Assembly (NCBI GenBank): GCA_037349315.1
Contig: JBAIAC010000154.1
Coordinates: 558,001-622,000, forward strand
Reading direction: 5' to 3'
Source: Chelydra serpentina
Lineage: Eukaryota > Chordata > Testudines > Chelydridae
Length of the DNA stretch: 64,000 bases
The notes under the pieces are model-generated. The model saw nothing but the letters and a program-made list of their open reading frames with translations, was not told the DNA's origin and made no database searches. The position numbers were made by a program, and so were the translations under genes. Below, one piece after another: positions 1 through 10,527 of the stretch (position 1 is its first letter; every line of letters starts with the position of its first letter).

Positions 1-379
1 ACTCCCCAAAGCTCAACAACATTTAAAAGTCCACAATATTCTCGAGGCTCTGGGGATTCCAAAACCCCAGGAAGCTTTGGGGCCTCAAGAAATCCAAACA
101 GCTCATCTTCCCTGTCTCCAGATGCACGAGAGATTTTGGTCAGGACGGCTTGACGGGATGTTCACAATAGGTTGGGGCTCTAGAACTTGCCACCTTGGCT
201 ACCGATGGCTGCAGTCCTGCGGTTTGACCCAATGGTTGGGATTCTCGCAGAGTCACCTGATACCCACAAGTCTGGCCCTTGTGTTTGCTGCCACACTTTC
301 CCCCTTGCCCACATGACACTTAAGGAAAGGAGAGCCAGGGCCAGGCTTCATAGTCATAGCTACTCCATACGAAGCCAGT
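1..379. other. No recognised gene or repeat
   Basis: Short reading frames only, with no family resemblance. No tRNA boxes or terminal repeats were seen. The stretch leads into an LTR-like repeat at about 380. Confidence 0.4.
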
Positions 380-1030
380 CAGGACTCTGCGGGAGCCTCC
401 TCTCTCTAAGCAGACTGTCTCAAGGGCAAGAAGCTTACACAGCTTCGACCTTCCTGGGTCTGACTTCGGAGAACTCAGCATCTCCTTCCACACTGTTCAC
501 TTCCCGCAGCGAGTCCGCACAGGTGGGGCTCCTGGGGAAGCCAGAGGGCCCTGCCCCCCAACTCCGCAGTCAGACGTGACTCTCAGCAGCCGGTTAATAA
601 AACAGAAGGTTTATTAGAGGACAGGAACACAGTCTAAAACAGAGCTTGTAGGTATAGAGAACAGGACCCCTCAGTCAGGTCCATCTTGGGGTAGGGAACC
701 CAGATCCCGGTTCTGGGCCTCCCTCCATTTCCCAAGCCAGCTCTAAACTGCCTCTCTCTAGCCCCTCCTCTGGCCTTTGTCTCTGTCCCGGGCCAGGAGG
801 CCACCTGATCTCTTTGTTCTCCAACACCTTCAGTTGGCACCTTGCAGGGGAGGGGCCCAGGCCAGCAGTTGCCAGGGGACAGGGTGTCGGCCAGTCTCTG
901 TGCAGACAGCATCACACTGGCCCTCTAGGGCTATGCAACAATCACACCCCCTGATCCCCCCACCTAGAGACTCAAGAAATGGAGAGGGGAAACTGAGGCA
1001 CACACGCAGTATTTAGAGACAACTTTAAGA
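380..1030 (-). mobile_element. LTR-like retroviral repeat, minus strand
   Basis: The same sequence recurs at 30810-31088 plus 31850-32004, where another LTR interrupts it. Read on the minus strand it has AATAAA signals near 598-615, followed by a GAGAGTCAC stretch that also occurs at the 3' end of the LTR at 17937-18982. This fits the R/U5 part of an endogenous-retrovirus LTR. I see no coding domain and no clear terminal TG/CA pair, so the ends are approximate. Position 661-690 is the uninterrupted ('empty') version of the target of the solo LTR at 31089. Confidence 0.45.
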
Positions 1031-1600
1031 ACATTCCCATGGCGTCGCACACAAAGCTGACAGCCACAAAGACCCCTGGCCAGCCTGCTCCCAGGCGGGC
1101 CAAACCCCCACTGGGGGCCACCCGCAGGCCAGGCCAGCATGTGGGGCAGCTGCTGACGCTCTGTGGCCAACATCAGACTGTGGTAGGAAAGCAGGGCCAG
1201 CCCCCCTGGTGGGGCCTCTGACCGTTCCCCTTTGCGTTGCTCACTTTTGCAGTGGGGCAGGAGATTTTCCCCCAGAGGCTTTTCCCCAGCTGGCGAGAAG
1301 CAGGGAAACACCCAGGCTCCCGAGGTGCTATTTAGCAAACCCCCTCGAGCACAGGGGCACATTGGGAAGAGGGAAACTGCTCTACACACTCGCCCGGGCA
1401 GCTGCCCAGTCTCTTTGGTGAGTCTGGAATGGCAAAGGCTGGACTGGGAGCCCCTGGGGCTCATGCCCTAGCCTGTGTGACGCCCCACCCCCACCTCCTT
1501 CCCGGGGCTATTGCTGAACCGAGAACATTGGCCTGAGCAGCCAGGAAGAGGTTCCAGCCCTGAAGGGAGCAGGACTTTCAGCACAAAGGGAAAACTGCAC
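1031..1600. other. No recognised gene
   Basis: Several overlapping open frames occur on both strands, but none has a recognisable domain or codon pattern. No repeat copy of this stretch was noticed elsewhere in the window. Confidence 0.35.
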
Positions 1601-1607
1601 AAGCACA

Positions 1608-1679
1608 ACCGCGAAGGGACTCGACCCCTCAATCGCCTGATCCGAAGCCAGACGGCTGATCCATTAGGCCACACCGGTC
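1608..1679 (-). pseudogene. tRNA-Arg(UCG)-derived, probably decayed
   Basis: On the minus strand this follows the vertebrate tRNA-Arg(TCG) plan: a D-arm core GGCCTAATGGAT, an anticodon loop with TCG, and a T-arm GGTCGAGTCCC. The acceptor stem has mismatches near its inner end, and the 5' part seems to carry an extra base relative to the consensus. A T4 run lies about 15-20 nt downstream on the minus strand. It could be a diverged but active gene; decay is more likely because of the stem mismatches. Confidence 0.6.
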
Positions 1680-1689
1680 ACGCGATCAC

Positions 1690-2050
1690 ATGGGGAAAGT
1701 CTCTCCAAGCACTTCTTTGGAAAAGATGGACACTGTGTTTCTCGGGTTGTCTACGGAGGGGGCAGAGACACTCTGGGCACAAGGAGTCGAGTTCCCAGCG
1801 AGATGTGAGACTCAGTTCTATGGAGCCAGGGGCAGGATTTGGTCGGGAGGCTTAAGCATGGGGGATTGGGGGGCAGAGGCCGGACCGGCTGTCTAGGTGC
1901 GGAGATTTCATGGCACTGGGGCACAGGAGGGAGGAGGAGGAGGAATCCTGCGGATGGGCTGTGGCCATGGAGAAAAAGAGGAAGGGCTCCTGGGACTTTT
2001 TTTTTGCCTCTCTTTTACCTGCCTGCTCTTGTGGTGGACGGGGGCAGCTG
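1690..2050. other. No recognised gene
   Basis: Purine-rich, mostly unique-looking sequence between the Arg-like and Lys-like tRNA remnants. Nothing was identified. Confidence 0.35.
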
Positions 2051-2059
2051 CACTCACTG

Positions 2060-2127
2060 AACTGGGCTAGTTCAGTCAGTAGAGCATCAAGATCTTAGTT
2101 TGGGGTTCGAGCCCCATGTCTGGGCTC
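2060..2127 (+). pseudogene. tRNA-Lys-like remnant
   Basis: The D-arm (GGGCTAGTTCAGTCAGTAGAGC) and T-arm (GGGTTCGAGCCC) resemble tRNA-Lys. The anticodon arm and variable region are shortened by several bases, so no normal cloverleaf forms. The B box is intact. It is a tRNA pseudogene or the head of a degraded SINE. Confidence 0.6.
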
Positions 2128-2129
2128 TC

Positions 2130-2480
2130 AGCTTTTTAAGTTCCCTTGTGTGCCGGGAGCCAAATGATCCCTGGTGGTGTCCAGAGCCACCCCCGGGTTC
2201 CCAGAAGCCCTGGCCATTTCCTGGACAGGCCCCTTGCTCCTGCTGAGTCCTTAGGAGTCAGGAGAGAGGCTCACACCCACAGGAGAAGGCCCAGACAGCG
2301 CAGTCTGGGGCTGGCAGGAAGCGCTATGGGGCCAGGTGCTGAGAGACCCAAGGGGAGAGAGGGAGAGAAGCGATGAGGACAGAGTGCCAGTGTAAAGGGG
2401 GTTATGGTCCTGCTAGTGTAGCAAACTTTCCTGGCTTATCTACGACCCCGGTGGAATGGGCTAGAGAAAGGCCCTGAGTC
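2130..2480. other. No recognised gene
   Basis: Nothing was recognised. The stretch ends where a copy of the promoter-like duplicated block starts on the minus strand. Confidence 0.35.
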
Positions 2481-2589
2481 CTCACTCCCACTCCCTCACC
2501 CAGAGGCAGCATGCCCCTTGTCTCCCCGTCCCGTTTTTGCCATCCCAATGTCCCGTTTTTGTCTCAAGGAAATATGGTCAGCCTATGCG

Positions 2590-2960
2590 ACAAGGAGACC
2601 TCGACAAGGAGACTTGCTGAAGCAAAGCCATGGGGGTCTCCGAGGTTTCCCTGGCCCTGCGCCCCTGGCCTGGCCTGGCCTGGCTGATGTCAGCATGTCT
2701 CTGTGAGGTCACTGCCTCCCCACCACCTTTGACCAATAGGCCGAGGTCCTGCAAAAGGCCTTTGTGATGTCACTGCCACACCCCTCCCCTGCTGTGCTAA
2801 TGTCCTGCCGCTGGCCAGACACTTGGGAGGTTTGAGCGACTCCCTGGGGATCACCCCACTCAATGAGTGTTCATTCTAGGAAGCAAGCCGGCTAGACAGT
2901 AAAACATCAGAGGCTGCTCCCAACGCTACACTCACTTTTTCAGAAATTAGTAGACTTTAT
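2590..2960 (-). repeat. Duplicated promoter-like block, minus-strand copy
   Basis: This is the reverse-orientation copy of the block found at 14040-14400, 42140-42500 and 62670-62930. Shared landmarks read on the minus strand are a TGACATCA-like site, CCTATTGGTCAAAGG (inverted CCAAT), a second TGACATCA and a CAGGCCAGGCC run. The copy breaks near 2590, before the candidate exon and splice donor that the plus-strand copies retain. Confidence 0.6.
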
Positions 2961-3110
2961 GGCCAGAAGAGAGCATTAGAACATCGAATCTGACCCCCTG
3001 CATCTCACAGGCCCCCTGTGTACCACAAGAGCTACTTGTTGGGCAAACACATTCCAGAAAGGCATCTAGTCTTCATTAAATGACATCAAGAGATGGAGAA
3101 TCCACCGCCA
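2960..3110 (-). mobile_element. CR1-like LINE 3' fragment
   Basis: Read on the minus strand, the segment matches the CR1-like fragment at 41960-42150: TGGATTCTCCATCTCTTGA, a GCCTTTCTGGAA segment and a CTAATGCTCTCTTCTGGCCAT segment. This is the 3' part of an older CR1 subfamily, without the ATTCTATG tail of the younger copies. Confidence 0.6.
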
Positions 3111-3255
3111 GCCCCACGGATCATGGGGAAGTTAGCCCAGCATCTGATCTCAGGGATGGGCACCCACGGACCCACAGCAGCTCATCCTGCCCTGCGCAGC
3201 TCCCCCCGGATGAGGTGGATCGCTGCCAGCCCGGAGGAGAGACGCTTCCCAGCGA

Positions 3256-3458
3256 GGGTGACCAGATGTCCTGATTTTATAGGGCCGCTTCCACTATTTG
3301 GGGCTTTGTCTTATATAGGCACCAATTACCCCCCACCTAGGGTGACCAGACAGCAAGGGTGGTATATCGAGACAGGGATGGGGGTAACAGGAGCCTATAT
3401 AAAAAAAAGACCCTAAAATTGGGACTGTCCCTATACAAGTGGGACATCTGGTCACCCC
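3256..3458. mobile_element. Two adjacent GGGTGACCAGA-type MITE copies
   Basis: A truncated forward copy (3256-3336) abuts a second, reversed copy (about 3338-3458). Both carry the family hallmarks: terminal GGGTGACCAGA or its complement, GGGACTGTCCC, and a TATATAGGC-type segment. Complete copies elsewhere (5351-5471, 43827-43947, 47190-47307) are flanked by TA. Confidence 0.65.
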
Positions 3459-3726
3459 ACCCATCTGCTCCAGCTCCTCTCACAGAGCCCAGGGCCAGGC
3501 TCCAGCCGCTGTCCAAACTGTCTCCACCAAGGAGATCGTCCCTTCTCCTGCCACCACAATTTTTCCTGACAGCCGCGTCCCACCAGCTCACCCAGACAGG
3601 GAGGCTTTTCCGTACAGGAGGCTGAGCTCCCCCTGGAGCCACATGACAGAGGAGACCACAGGCCGGAACGAAATGCAAAGCTCAGCTCTTCCATGGAGCC
3701 ATCCTCAGCCAGCGATTCCCCCTCAT

Positions 3727-4909
3727 CTGAGAGAGATGCTGTGTGCTTTACCCCATGTGGCCACCTAGTGTCACTGTCGCTCTCTGAGAGAGACGCTGTG
3801 TGCATTACCCCATGTGGCCACCCGGTGTCACTGTTGCTCTCTGAGAGAGACGCTGTGTGCATTACCCCACGTGGCCACCCGGTGTCACTGTCGCTCTCTG
3901 AGAGAGATGCTGTGTGCATTACCCCACGTGGCCACCCGGTGTCACTGTTGCTCTCTGAGAGAGACGCTGTGTGCATTACCCCACGTGGCCACCCTGTGTC
4001 ACTGTTGCTCTCTGAGAGAGACGCTGTGTGCATTACCCCATGTGGCCACCCGGTGTCACTGTTGCTCTCTGAGAGATGCTGTGTGCATTACCCCACGTGG
4101 CCACCCGGTGTCACTGTTGCTCTCTGAGAGAGATGCTGTGTGCGTTACCCCACGTGGCCACCCGGTGTCACTGTCGCTCTCTGAGAGATACGCTGTGTGT
4201 GTTACCCCACGTGGCCATCCAGTGTCACTGTTGCTCTCTGAGAGAGATGCTGTGTGCGTTACCCGACGTGGCCACCCGGTGTCACTGTTGCTCTCTGAGA
4301 GAGATGCTGTGTGCGTTAACCCACGTGGCCACCCGGTGTCACTGTTGCTCTCTGAGAGAGATGCTGTGTGCATTACCCCACGTGGCCACCCGCTGTCACT
4401 GTTGCTCTCTGAGAGAGATGCTGTGTGTGTTACCCCACGTGGCCACCCGGTGTCACTGTTGCTCTGAGAGAGATGCTGTGTGCGTTACCCCACGTGGCCA
4501 CCCGGTGTCACTGTTGCTCTCTGAGAGAGACGCTGTGTGCATTACCCCACGTGGCCACCCGGTGTCACTGTTGCTCTGAGAGAGATGCTGTGTGCGTTAC
4601 CCCACGTGGCCACTCGGTGTCACTGTTGCTCTCTGAGAGAGATGCTGTGTGCATTACCCCACGTGGCCACCCGGTGTCACTGTTGCTCTCTGAGAGAGAC
4701 GCTGTGTGCATTACCCCACGTGGCCACCCGGTGTCACTGTTGCTCTGAGAGAGATGCTGTGTGCGTTACCCCACGTGGCCACTCGGTGTCACTGTTGCTC
4801 TCTGAGAGAGATGCTGTGTGCATTACCCCACGTGGCCACCCAGTGTCACTGTTGCTCTCTGAGAGAGACGCTTTGTTCATTACCCCACATGGCCACCCGG
4901 TGTCACTGG
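3727..4909. repeat. 57-bp minisatellite, about 21 units
   Basis: The unit starts CTGAGAGAGAYGCTGTGTGC and contains ACCCCACGTGGCCACCC and GTGTCACTGTTGCTCT. The spacing measured between units (for example 3841 to 3898) is 57 bp, which is 19 codons. Long reading frames therefore run through the array on both strands, broken only where units lose 2-4 bp. A short array of the same unit lies at 42971-43378, and single reversed units lie at 6534-6590 and 45010-45066. I do not regard the translated repeats as protein genes. Confidence 0.95.
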
Positions 4910-5181
4910 GGTCCCTCTGCACCATCTGCTGTGTGGGGTGGTGGAAAGCTCCAAAGCGCCCATTGTACCACTGGGGAGGGGGAAGCCCCAGGGGCCCGCT
5001 GCCACTCTGGCCACTGCAGGGGAAGCCCCGGGGGGCCTGTGGGGACAGGCTCTGCTGGGTGTTTATTTCTTCCTGTCATCGCTGTGGAAGTGTAAACAGA
5101 GAGAATTTGCTCCTCATTTCTATACGGAACAAAAGAAGGCGACTGAATCATTTCCAGGGCTGTAAGTAATACAACAGAAGC

Positions 5182-5252
5182 TAGCAGAGGATGGTTTCGA
5201 TCCATCGACCTCTGGGTTATGGCCCAGCACGCTTCCGCTGCGCCACTCTGCT
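5182..5252 (-). pseudogene. Initiator tRNA-Met(CAU), anticodon-loop deletion
   Basis: It is identical in plan to vertebrate initiator tRNA-Met: AGCAGAG acceptor, GTGGCGCAGCGGAAGC D-arm and GATCGAAACC T-arm. One C is missing from the anticodon loop, leaving 6 nt between the stems. The downstream T-run seen in sister copies is also interrupted (CTTCTGTTGT). With both defects, this is probably a recent pseudogene. Confidence 0.8.
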
Positions 5253-5350
5253 CTGTGTGTGTGTGTGTGGGGGGTGTTTGTGTGTCTGTGTGTAATATTT
5301 TAAAATAATGCAAAATTTATTTGTCAATAAATAAATGTGGAGCCTCCATA

Positions 5351-5471
5351 GGGTGACCAGATGTCCTGATTTTATAGGGACAGTCCCGATTTTTGGGTCT
5401 TTTTTTTTATATAAGCTACTCTTAACCCCCACCCCCTGTCCCAATTTTTCTCACATGCTGTCTGGTCACCC
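5351..5471. mobile_element. GGGTGACCAGA MITE, complete, TA-flanked
   Basis: Terminal inverted repeats GGGTGACCAGA and TCTGGTCACCC are flanked by TA at 5349-5350 and 5472-5473. The internal sequence has no coding potential. The TA flanks suggest a Tc1/mariner-type origin (inference). Confidence 0.75.
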
Positions 5472-5706
5472 TAAGCCTCCAGCATGGCAGTGGGGAGCAC
5501 AGGCTACCGGATGCACAGAGATGGGAGATCACCCTGCAGCCCCCTCCCCCAGGACACAGACCCAGTGGTGAGGCTTCACCTTTCTGCAATGACATGCCCG
5601 CGCTGCTGGGGAGGGACACATGACCACGCTTGTGGCTTCCCTTTGCTTCCCCATAAGAAAGTCATTTTTTTGCAGGGGAACAAATAAATCTGCGGGGGCA
5701 GGGGCA

Positions 5707-5801
5707 GGGGGACCGGGGGTGGGAGTTAAGAGGAGCCTATATACAAAAAAGACCCAAAAATTGGGACTGTCCCGATAAAATCGGCACATCTGGTCACCCT
5801 A
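5707..5801. mobile_element. GGGTGACCAGA MITE, truncated, reversed
   Basis: The TCTGGTCACCC end and GGGACTGTCCC core are present, and the opposite end is missing. It is inverted relative to 5351-5471 and forms the inner arm of the palindrome. Confidence 0.65.
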
Positions 5802-5850
5802 TGCTGGCTCCACATTTATTTATTGACAAATAAAAATATTGTGCACAGAT

Positions 5851-5877
5851 TTTTATTTTATTTTATTTTATTTTATT
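5851..5877. repeat. (TTTTA)n microsatellite
   Basis: A run of TTTTA units. The paralogous position 44326-44358 is longer. Confidence 0.85.
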
Positions 5878-5964
5878 GTTTGGGCAGAATCCCTTCAGGA
5901 GTAAAACCTACTTGGCCAAACTCAGCTGCCCTGTGAATAGATGCTGTAGGCACATTCCACACAC

Positions 5965-6036
5965 AGCAGAGTGGCGCAGCGGAAGCGTGCTGGGCCCATA
6001 ACCCAGAGATCGATGGATTGAAACCATCCTCTGCTA
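5965..6036 (+). tRNA. Initiator tRNA-Met(CAU)
   Basis: Full 72-nt initiator tRNA-Met with acceptor AGCAGAG/CTCTGCT and terminal A, D-arm GTGGCGCAGCGGAAGC, anticodon loop CCCATAA (CAT preceded by C33, typical of initiators) and CCCAG stem. The T-arm reads GATTGAAACC where sister copies read GATCGAAACC, a CpG-to-TpG change. A TTTT terminator lies at 6044-6047. Probably transcribable, though the T-loop change may weaken the B box. Confidence 0.85.
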
Positions 6037-6361
6037 GTTTCCGTTTTATTACTTACAGCCCTGGAAATAATTCAGCCGCCTTTATTTGTTCTACATAGAA
6101 AAGAGGAGCAAATTCTCTCTGGTTACACTTCCACAGCGATGACAGGAAGGAATAAACACCCAGCAGAGCCCGGCCCTACAGGCCCCCCGGGGCTTCCTCT
6201 GCAGTGGCCAGAGTGGCAGCGGGCCCCTGGGGCTTCCCCCTCCCCAGGGGTACAATGGGCGCTTTGGGGCTTTCCACCACCCCACACAGTAGATGGTGCT
6301 GAGGGGCCCCCGGGCTCCCACGCCCCCAAGATTCAGGGGCCATGATTTATACTATCAGTCA

Positions 6362-6517
6362 GGAGGGAGGAATAGCTCAGTGGTTTGAGCATTGGCCTGC
6401 TAAACTCAGCATTGTGAGTTCAATCCTTAAGGGGGCCATTTGGGGCAAAAATCTGTCAGGGGGCAGTACTTGGTCCTACCAGTAAAAGCAGCGTTCAAAG
6501 TCCTTCCAGCTCTATGA
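6362..6517 (+). mobile_element. tRNA-headed SINE fragment
   Basis: The head GGAATAGCTCAGTGGTTTGA and GAGTTCAATCC match the A and B boxes of the complete SINE at 60873-61048. The body continues through GGGGGCCATTTGGGGCAAAAA. The 3' end differs and lacks the CR1-like tail. A paralog lies at 44843-44999. Confidence 0.7.
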
Positions 6518-6533
6518 GAGAGGCATATCTCCA

Positions 6534-6590
6534 CGTGGGGTAATGCAGTGTCTCTCTCAGAGAGCAACAGTGACACCAGGTGATTTACCT
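6534..6590 (-). repeat. Single reversed unit of the 57-bp minisatellite
   Basis: One unit of the 3727-4909 repeat in opposite orientation (CACGTGGGGTAATGCA, CTCTCTCAGAGAGCAACAG). It marks the far arm of the palindrome. Confidence 0.75.
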
Positions 6591-6882
6591 CTCATAGCGG
6601 GTGGGGAAAGTCGTGGCAGCTCTTCAAGGGGTCAAGCTGGTAGAGCAAAAGTCTGGAACCAGCGCTCAGCAAGTCAACCTTCTCTTGCCCTTGTGACTCC
6701 AGCTTGAAGGAGAGCTTCTTTTCCTTCCCCTTGCTGAGAAAGAGCAAGAGAAGAAGGAAAGCCCAGGTGGGCACAAGCCCCCACTGTCTTTTTCTGCTGG
6801 GGATCCTGACAGGAGGGACTCGTGGTGGGTAAAGGTACCCCTGCACTTCGAGAAAACAGCCCACCCGTGAACACAAAGCACA

Positions 6883-6954
6883 TGCCAAAGCCTGGGATTA
6901 AACCTTGGACCTCTAGATCTTCAATCTAACACTTTCCCCACTAACTACTTCTGC
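6883..6954 (-). pseudogene. tRNA-Phe(GAA) pseudogene
   Basis: Minus-strand Phe plan with the GAA anticodon (GATTGAAGATC). The D-arm is changed to TAGTTAGTGGGG, losing the TAGCTCAG A-box core, and one base is deleted. The paralog at 45364 shows the same lesions, so the decay predates that duplication. The intact relative is at 12244. Confidence 0.75.
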
Positions 6955-7773
6955 ACCTTTTTGACCTGATGCTTCTCTGTCCGGGATGTGTTTGTCAGTC
7001 ATGGCACACAAAAAGGACGTCATTGTGAGCGGCCCATGGAGGGAAGATGACTTTTTTTTTCCTGCCTTGCTCAGCTTGACTTGCTTCCTCACCCCATTCC
7101 TGCCTTAGTTTCTGGGTTGCCTGGACAGGTTAAAAACCTGTGGTGCTCACAGCCCACCACATGCATTGACATCCCCTCAGGCAGGGACGTTATAGGCCCT
7201 GGGTCACCTGCCCCCTATAGCCTGGATCTCTGACACACCCAGGCCCAACTGGGTAGCCGCTCTTGCAATCCCTCTATTGGAGAATTGGGAGCCATACTCT
7301 CCCAGCGGCAATATTTCAGCGGTGGGTACAGACTGTCTGACAGAAAGCCTGGGGCTTGTCTCTGCACCTCCCCTATCCGGAAGAACAGAGGCTGAGGGGG
7401 CACAAGTGCAAAAGGTGACAAACAGGCCCGAACAGGAGAGATTTTCTTTGTGTTACAATTAATCAAAATCTCATCCCTGAAAAGCTCCGAAGGGGTGTAG
7501 CTCAGCCCCCCAACCACTCAGCGCGCTGCCGTAGATAATTCTGCCATAGAGACTGCTGGATCCCTGCTCCTCTCCCTCCCCGATGGGGATTTTCACATGT
7601 AGAAAGGAGGGTTTGGGGAGCAAAGATTGAGAGGGTGTCGGGGGGCTCAAAGGATGGGCAGCGCTCTGGGCTCTGCTTATCATAGAATCATAGAATCATA
7701 GAATCTCAGGGTTGGAAGGGACCTCAGGAGGTCATCTAGTCCAACCCCCTGCTCAAAGCAGGACCAACCCCAA

Positions 7774-10483
7774 CTAGATCATCCCAGCCAGGGCTTTGTC
7801 AAGCCTGACCTTAAAAACCTCTAAGGAAGGAGATTCCACCACCTCCCTAGGTAACCCATTCCAGTGCTTCACCACCCTACTAGTGAAAAAGTTTTTCCTA
7901 ATATCCAACCTAAACCTCCCCTTCTGCAACTTGAGACCATTACTCCTTGTTCTGTCATCTTCTACCACTGAGAACAGTCTAGATCCATCCTCTTTGGAAC
8001 CCCCTTTTAGGTAGTTGAAAGCAGCTATCAAATCCCCCCTCACTCTTCTCTTCTGCAGGCTAAACAATCCCAGTTCCCTCAGCCTCTCCTCATAAGTCAT
8101 GTGCTCCAGCCCCCTAATCATTTTTGTTGCCCTCCGTTGGACTCTTTCCAATTTATCCACATCCTTTTTGTAGTGTGGGGCCCAAAACTGGACACATTAC
8201 TCCAAATGAGGCCTCACCAGTGCCGAATAGAGGGGAATAATCACGTCCCTCGATCTGCTGGAAATGCCCCTACTTATACAGCCCAAAATGCCGTTAGCCT
8301 TCTTGGCAACAAGGGCACACTGTTGACTCATATTCAGCTTTTCGTCCACTGTAACCCCTAGGTCCTTTTCTGCAGAACTGCTGCCCAGCCATTCGGTCCC
8401 TAGTCTGTAGCAGTGCACGGGATTCTTCCGTCCTAAGTGCAGGACTCTGCACTTGTCCTTGTTGAACCTCATCAGATTTCTTTTGGCCCAATCCTCTAAT
8501 TTGTCTAGGTCCCTCTGTATCCTATCCCTACCCTCCAGTGTATCAACCACTCCTCCCAGTTTAGTGTCATCTGCAAACTTGCTAAGGGTGCAGTCCACAC
8601 CATCCTCCAGGTCGTTGATGAAGATATTGAACAAAACCGGCCCCAGCACCGACCCTTTGGGCACTCCACTTGATACCGGCTGCCAGCTAGACATGGAGCC
8701 ATTGATCACTACCCGTTGAGCACGACCATCCAGCCAGTTTTCTATCCACCTTACCGTCCATTCATCCAGCCCATACTTCTTTCACTTGCTGGCAAGAACA
8801 CTGTGGGAGACTGTATCAAAAGCTTTGCTAAAGTCAAGAAATAGCACATCCACTGCTTTCCCCTCATCCACAGAGCCAGTTATCTCATCATAGAAGGCAA
8901 TTAGGTTAGTCAGGCATGACTTGCCCTTGGTGAATCCATGCTGACTGTTCCTGATCACTTTCCCCTCCTTTAAGTGGTTCAGAATTGATTCCTTGAGGAC
9001 CTGTTCCATGATTTTTCCAGGGACTGAGGTGAGACTGACTGGCCTGTAGTTCCCCGGATCTTCCTTCTTCCCTTTTTTAAAGATGGGCACTACATTAGCT
9101 TTTTTCCAGTCATCCGGGACCTCCCCCGATTGCCATGATTTGTCAAAGATAATGGCCAATGGCTCAGCAATCACATCTGCCAACTCCTTTAGCACCCTCG
9201 GATGCAGTGCATCCGGCCCCATGGACTTGTGTTCGTCCAGCTTTTCTAAATAGTCCTGAACTACGTCTTTCTCCACAGAGGGCTGGTCACCTCCTCCCCA
9301 TACCGTGCTGCAGAGTGCAGCCGTCTGGGAACTGCCCTTGTCTGTGAAGAGAGAGGCAAAAAAAGCATTGAGTACACTAGCTTTCTCCACATCCTCTGTC
9401 ACAAGGTTCCCTCCCTCATTCAGCAAGGGGCCCACACGTTCCTTGACTTTCTTCTTGTTGCTAACATACCTGAAGAAACCCTTCTTGTTACTCCTAACAT
9501 CTCCAGCTAGCTGGAACTCCAAGTGTGATTTGGCCTTCCTAATTTCACTCCTGCATGCCTGAGCAATATTTTTATACTCCTCCCTGGTCATTTGTCCAAT
9601 CTTCCACTTCTTGTAAGCTGCTTTTTTGTGTTTAAGACGAGCAAGGATTTCACTGTTAAGCCAAGCTGGTCGCCTGCCATATTTACTTTTTGGTTTGTTC
9701 CTGCAACCTCAATAAGGTTTCTTTAAAATACAGCCAGCTTTCCTCGACTCCTTTCCCCCTCATGTTATTCTCCCAGGGGACCTTGCCCATCAGTTCCCTG
9801 AGGCAGTCAAAGTCTGCTTTTCTGAAGTCCATGCTCTGTATTCTACTGCTCTCCTTTCTTCCTTGTGTCAGGATCCTGAACTCGACCATCTCATGGTCAC
9901 TGCCTCCCAGGTTCCCATCCACTATTGCTTCCTCTACTATTTCTTCCCTGTTTGTGAGCAGCAGGTCAAGAAGAGCTTTTCCCCTAGTTGGTTCCTCCAG
10001 CACTTGCACCAGGAAATTGTCCCCTACACTTTCCAAAAACTTCCTGGATTGTCTGTGGACCGCTGTATTGCTCTCCCAGCAGATGTCGGGGTGATTAAAG
10101 TCACCCATGAGAACCAGGGCCTGTGATCTAGTAACTTCTGTTAGTTGCTGGAAGAAAGCCTCGTCCACCTCATCCCCCTGCTCTCTTACATACAACGCAA
10201 CTCCCCCACCTTTTCTGCCCTGCCTATCCTTCCTGAACAGTTTATATCCATCCATGACAGTACTCCAATCATGTGAGTTATCCCACCAAGTGTCTGTTAT
10301 TCCAATTACATCATAATTCCTTGACTGTGCCAGGACTTCCAGTTCTCCCTGCTTGTTCCCCAGGCTTCTTGCATTTGTGTATAGGCATTTAAGATAACTC
10401 ACCGATCGTCCTGCTGTCCCAGTATGGGGTAGGAGCCCTCCCCTCTTGCACTCACTTACTTGTGCTTCCTCCCGGTATCCCAC
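7774..10483 (-). pseudogene. CR1 ORF2 (endonuclease-reverse transcriptase), broken
   Basis: CR1 ORF2 normally encodes an APE-type endonuclease followed by reverse transcriptase. Here the pieces are 10483-9683 (endonuclease), 9591-8782 (RT fingers), 8709-8197 (RT palm/thumb) and 8160-7774 (C-terminus). Compared with the plus-strand copy at 23.6-26.5 kb, about 43 endonuclease residues are missing after [13 protein letters not shown] has become TDTW, changing the expected catalytic Glu. VPQGSVLGP reads VPKGSVLGP. In-frame stops occur near 8780 and 8195. FADDTKL is still present. Dead copy. Confidence 0.9.
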
Positions 10484-10527
10484 TTCCCCACTTACCTCGG
10501 GGCTTTGGTCTCCTTCCCCCGGTGAAC

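Larger units (their letters stand above)
4917..6340. repeat. Palindrome around two divergent initiator-Met tRNAs
   Basis: The left arm (about 4917-5250) and right arm (about 5965-6340) are inverted copies. Each contains a CCATCTRCTGTGTGGGGTGGTGG stretch, a GGGGAGGGGGAAGCCCC stretch, TGTAAACAGAGAGAATTTGC (or its complement) and a tRNA. The arms also include inverted MITEs at 5351-5471 and 5707-5801. The roughly 0.7-kb spacer between the tRNAs contains TG and TTTTA simple repeats. Confidence 0.85.
4880..7680 (+). repeat. Segmental duplication copy 1 (direct pair with 43380-46250)
   Basis: Order and orientation of landmarks match 43380-46250 at an offset of about 38.5 kb: end of the 57-bp array, initiator-Met tRNA (minus), MITE, second MITE, initiator-Met tRNA (plus), SINE piece, single reversed minisatellite unit, Phe pseudogene and a shared 0.5-kb tail. 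The CR1 at 7681 interrupts the continuation that is seen after 46160. Confidence 0.85.

Noticed and set aside
3727..4909. CRISPR-like array
   Set aside because: Units are contiguous, with no variable spacers of constant length, and the genome is eukaryotic.
3693..5169. Long repetitive frames (up to 217 codons) over 3.7-5.2 kb on both strands
   Set aside because: They are translations of the 57-bp minisatellite (19 codons per unit) in every frame. No start context, splice sites or non-repeat coding sequence support a protein.
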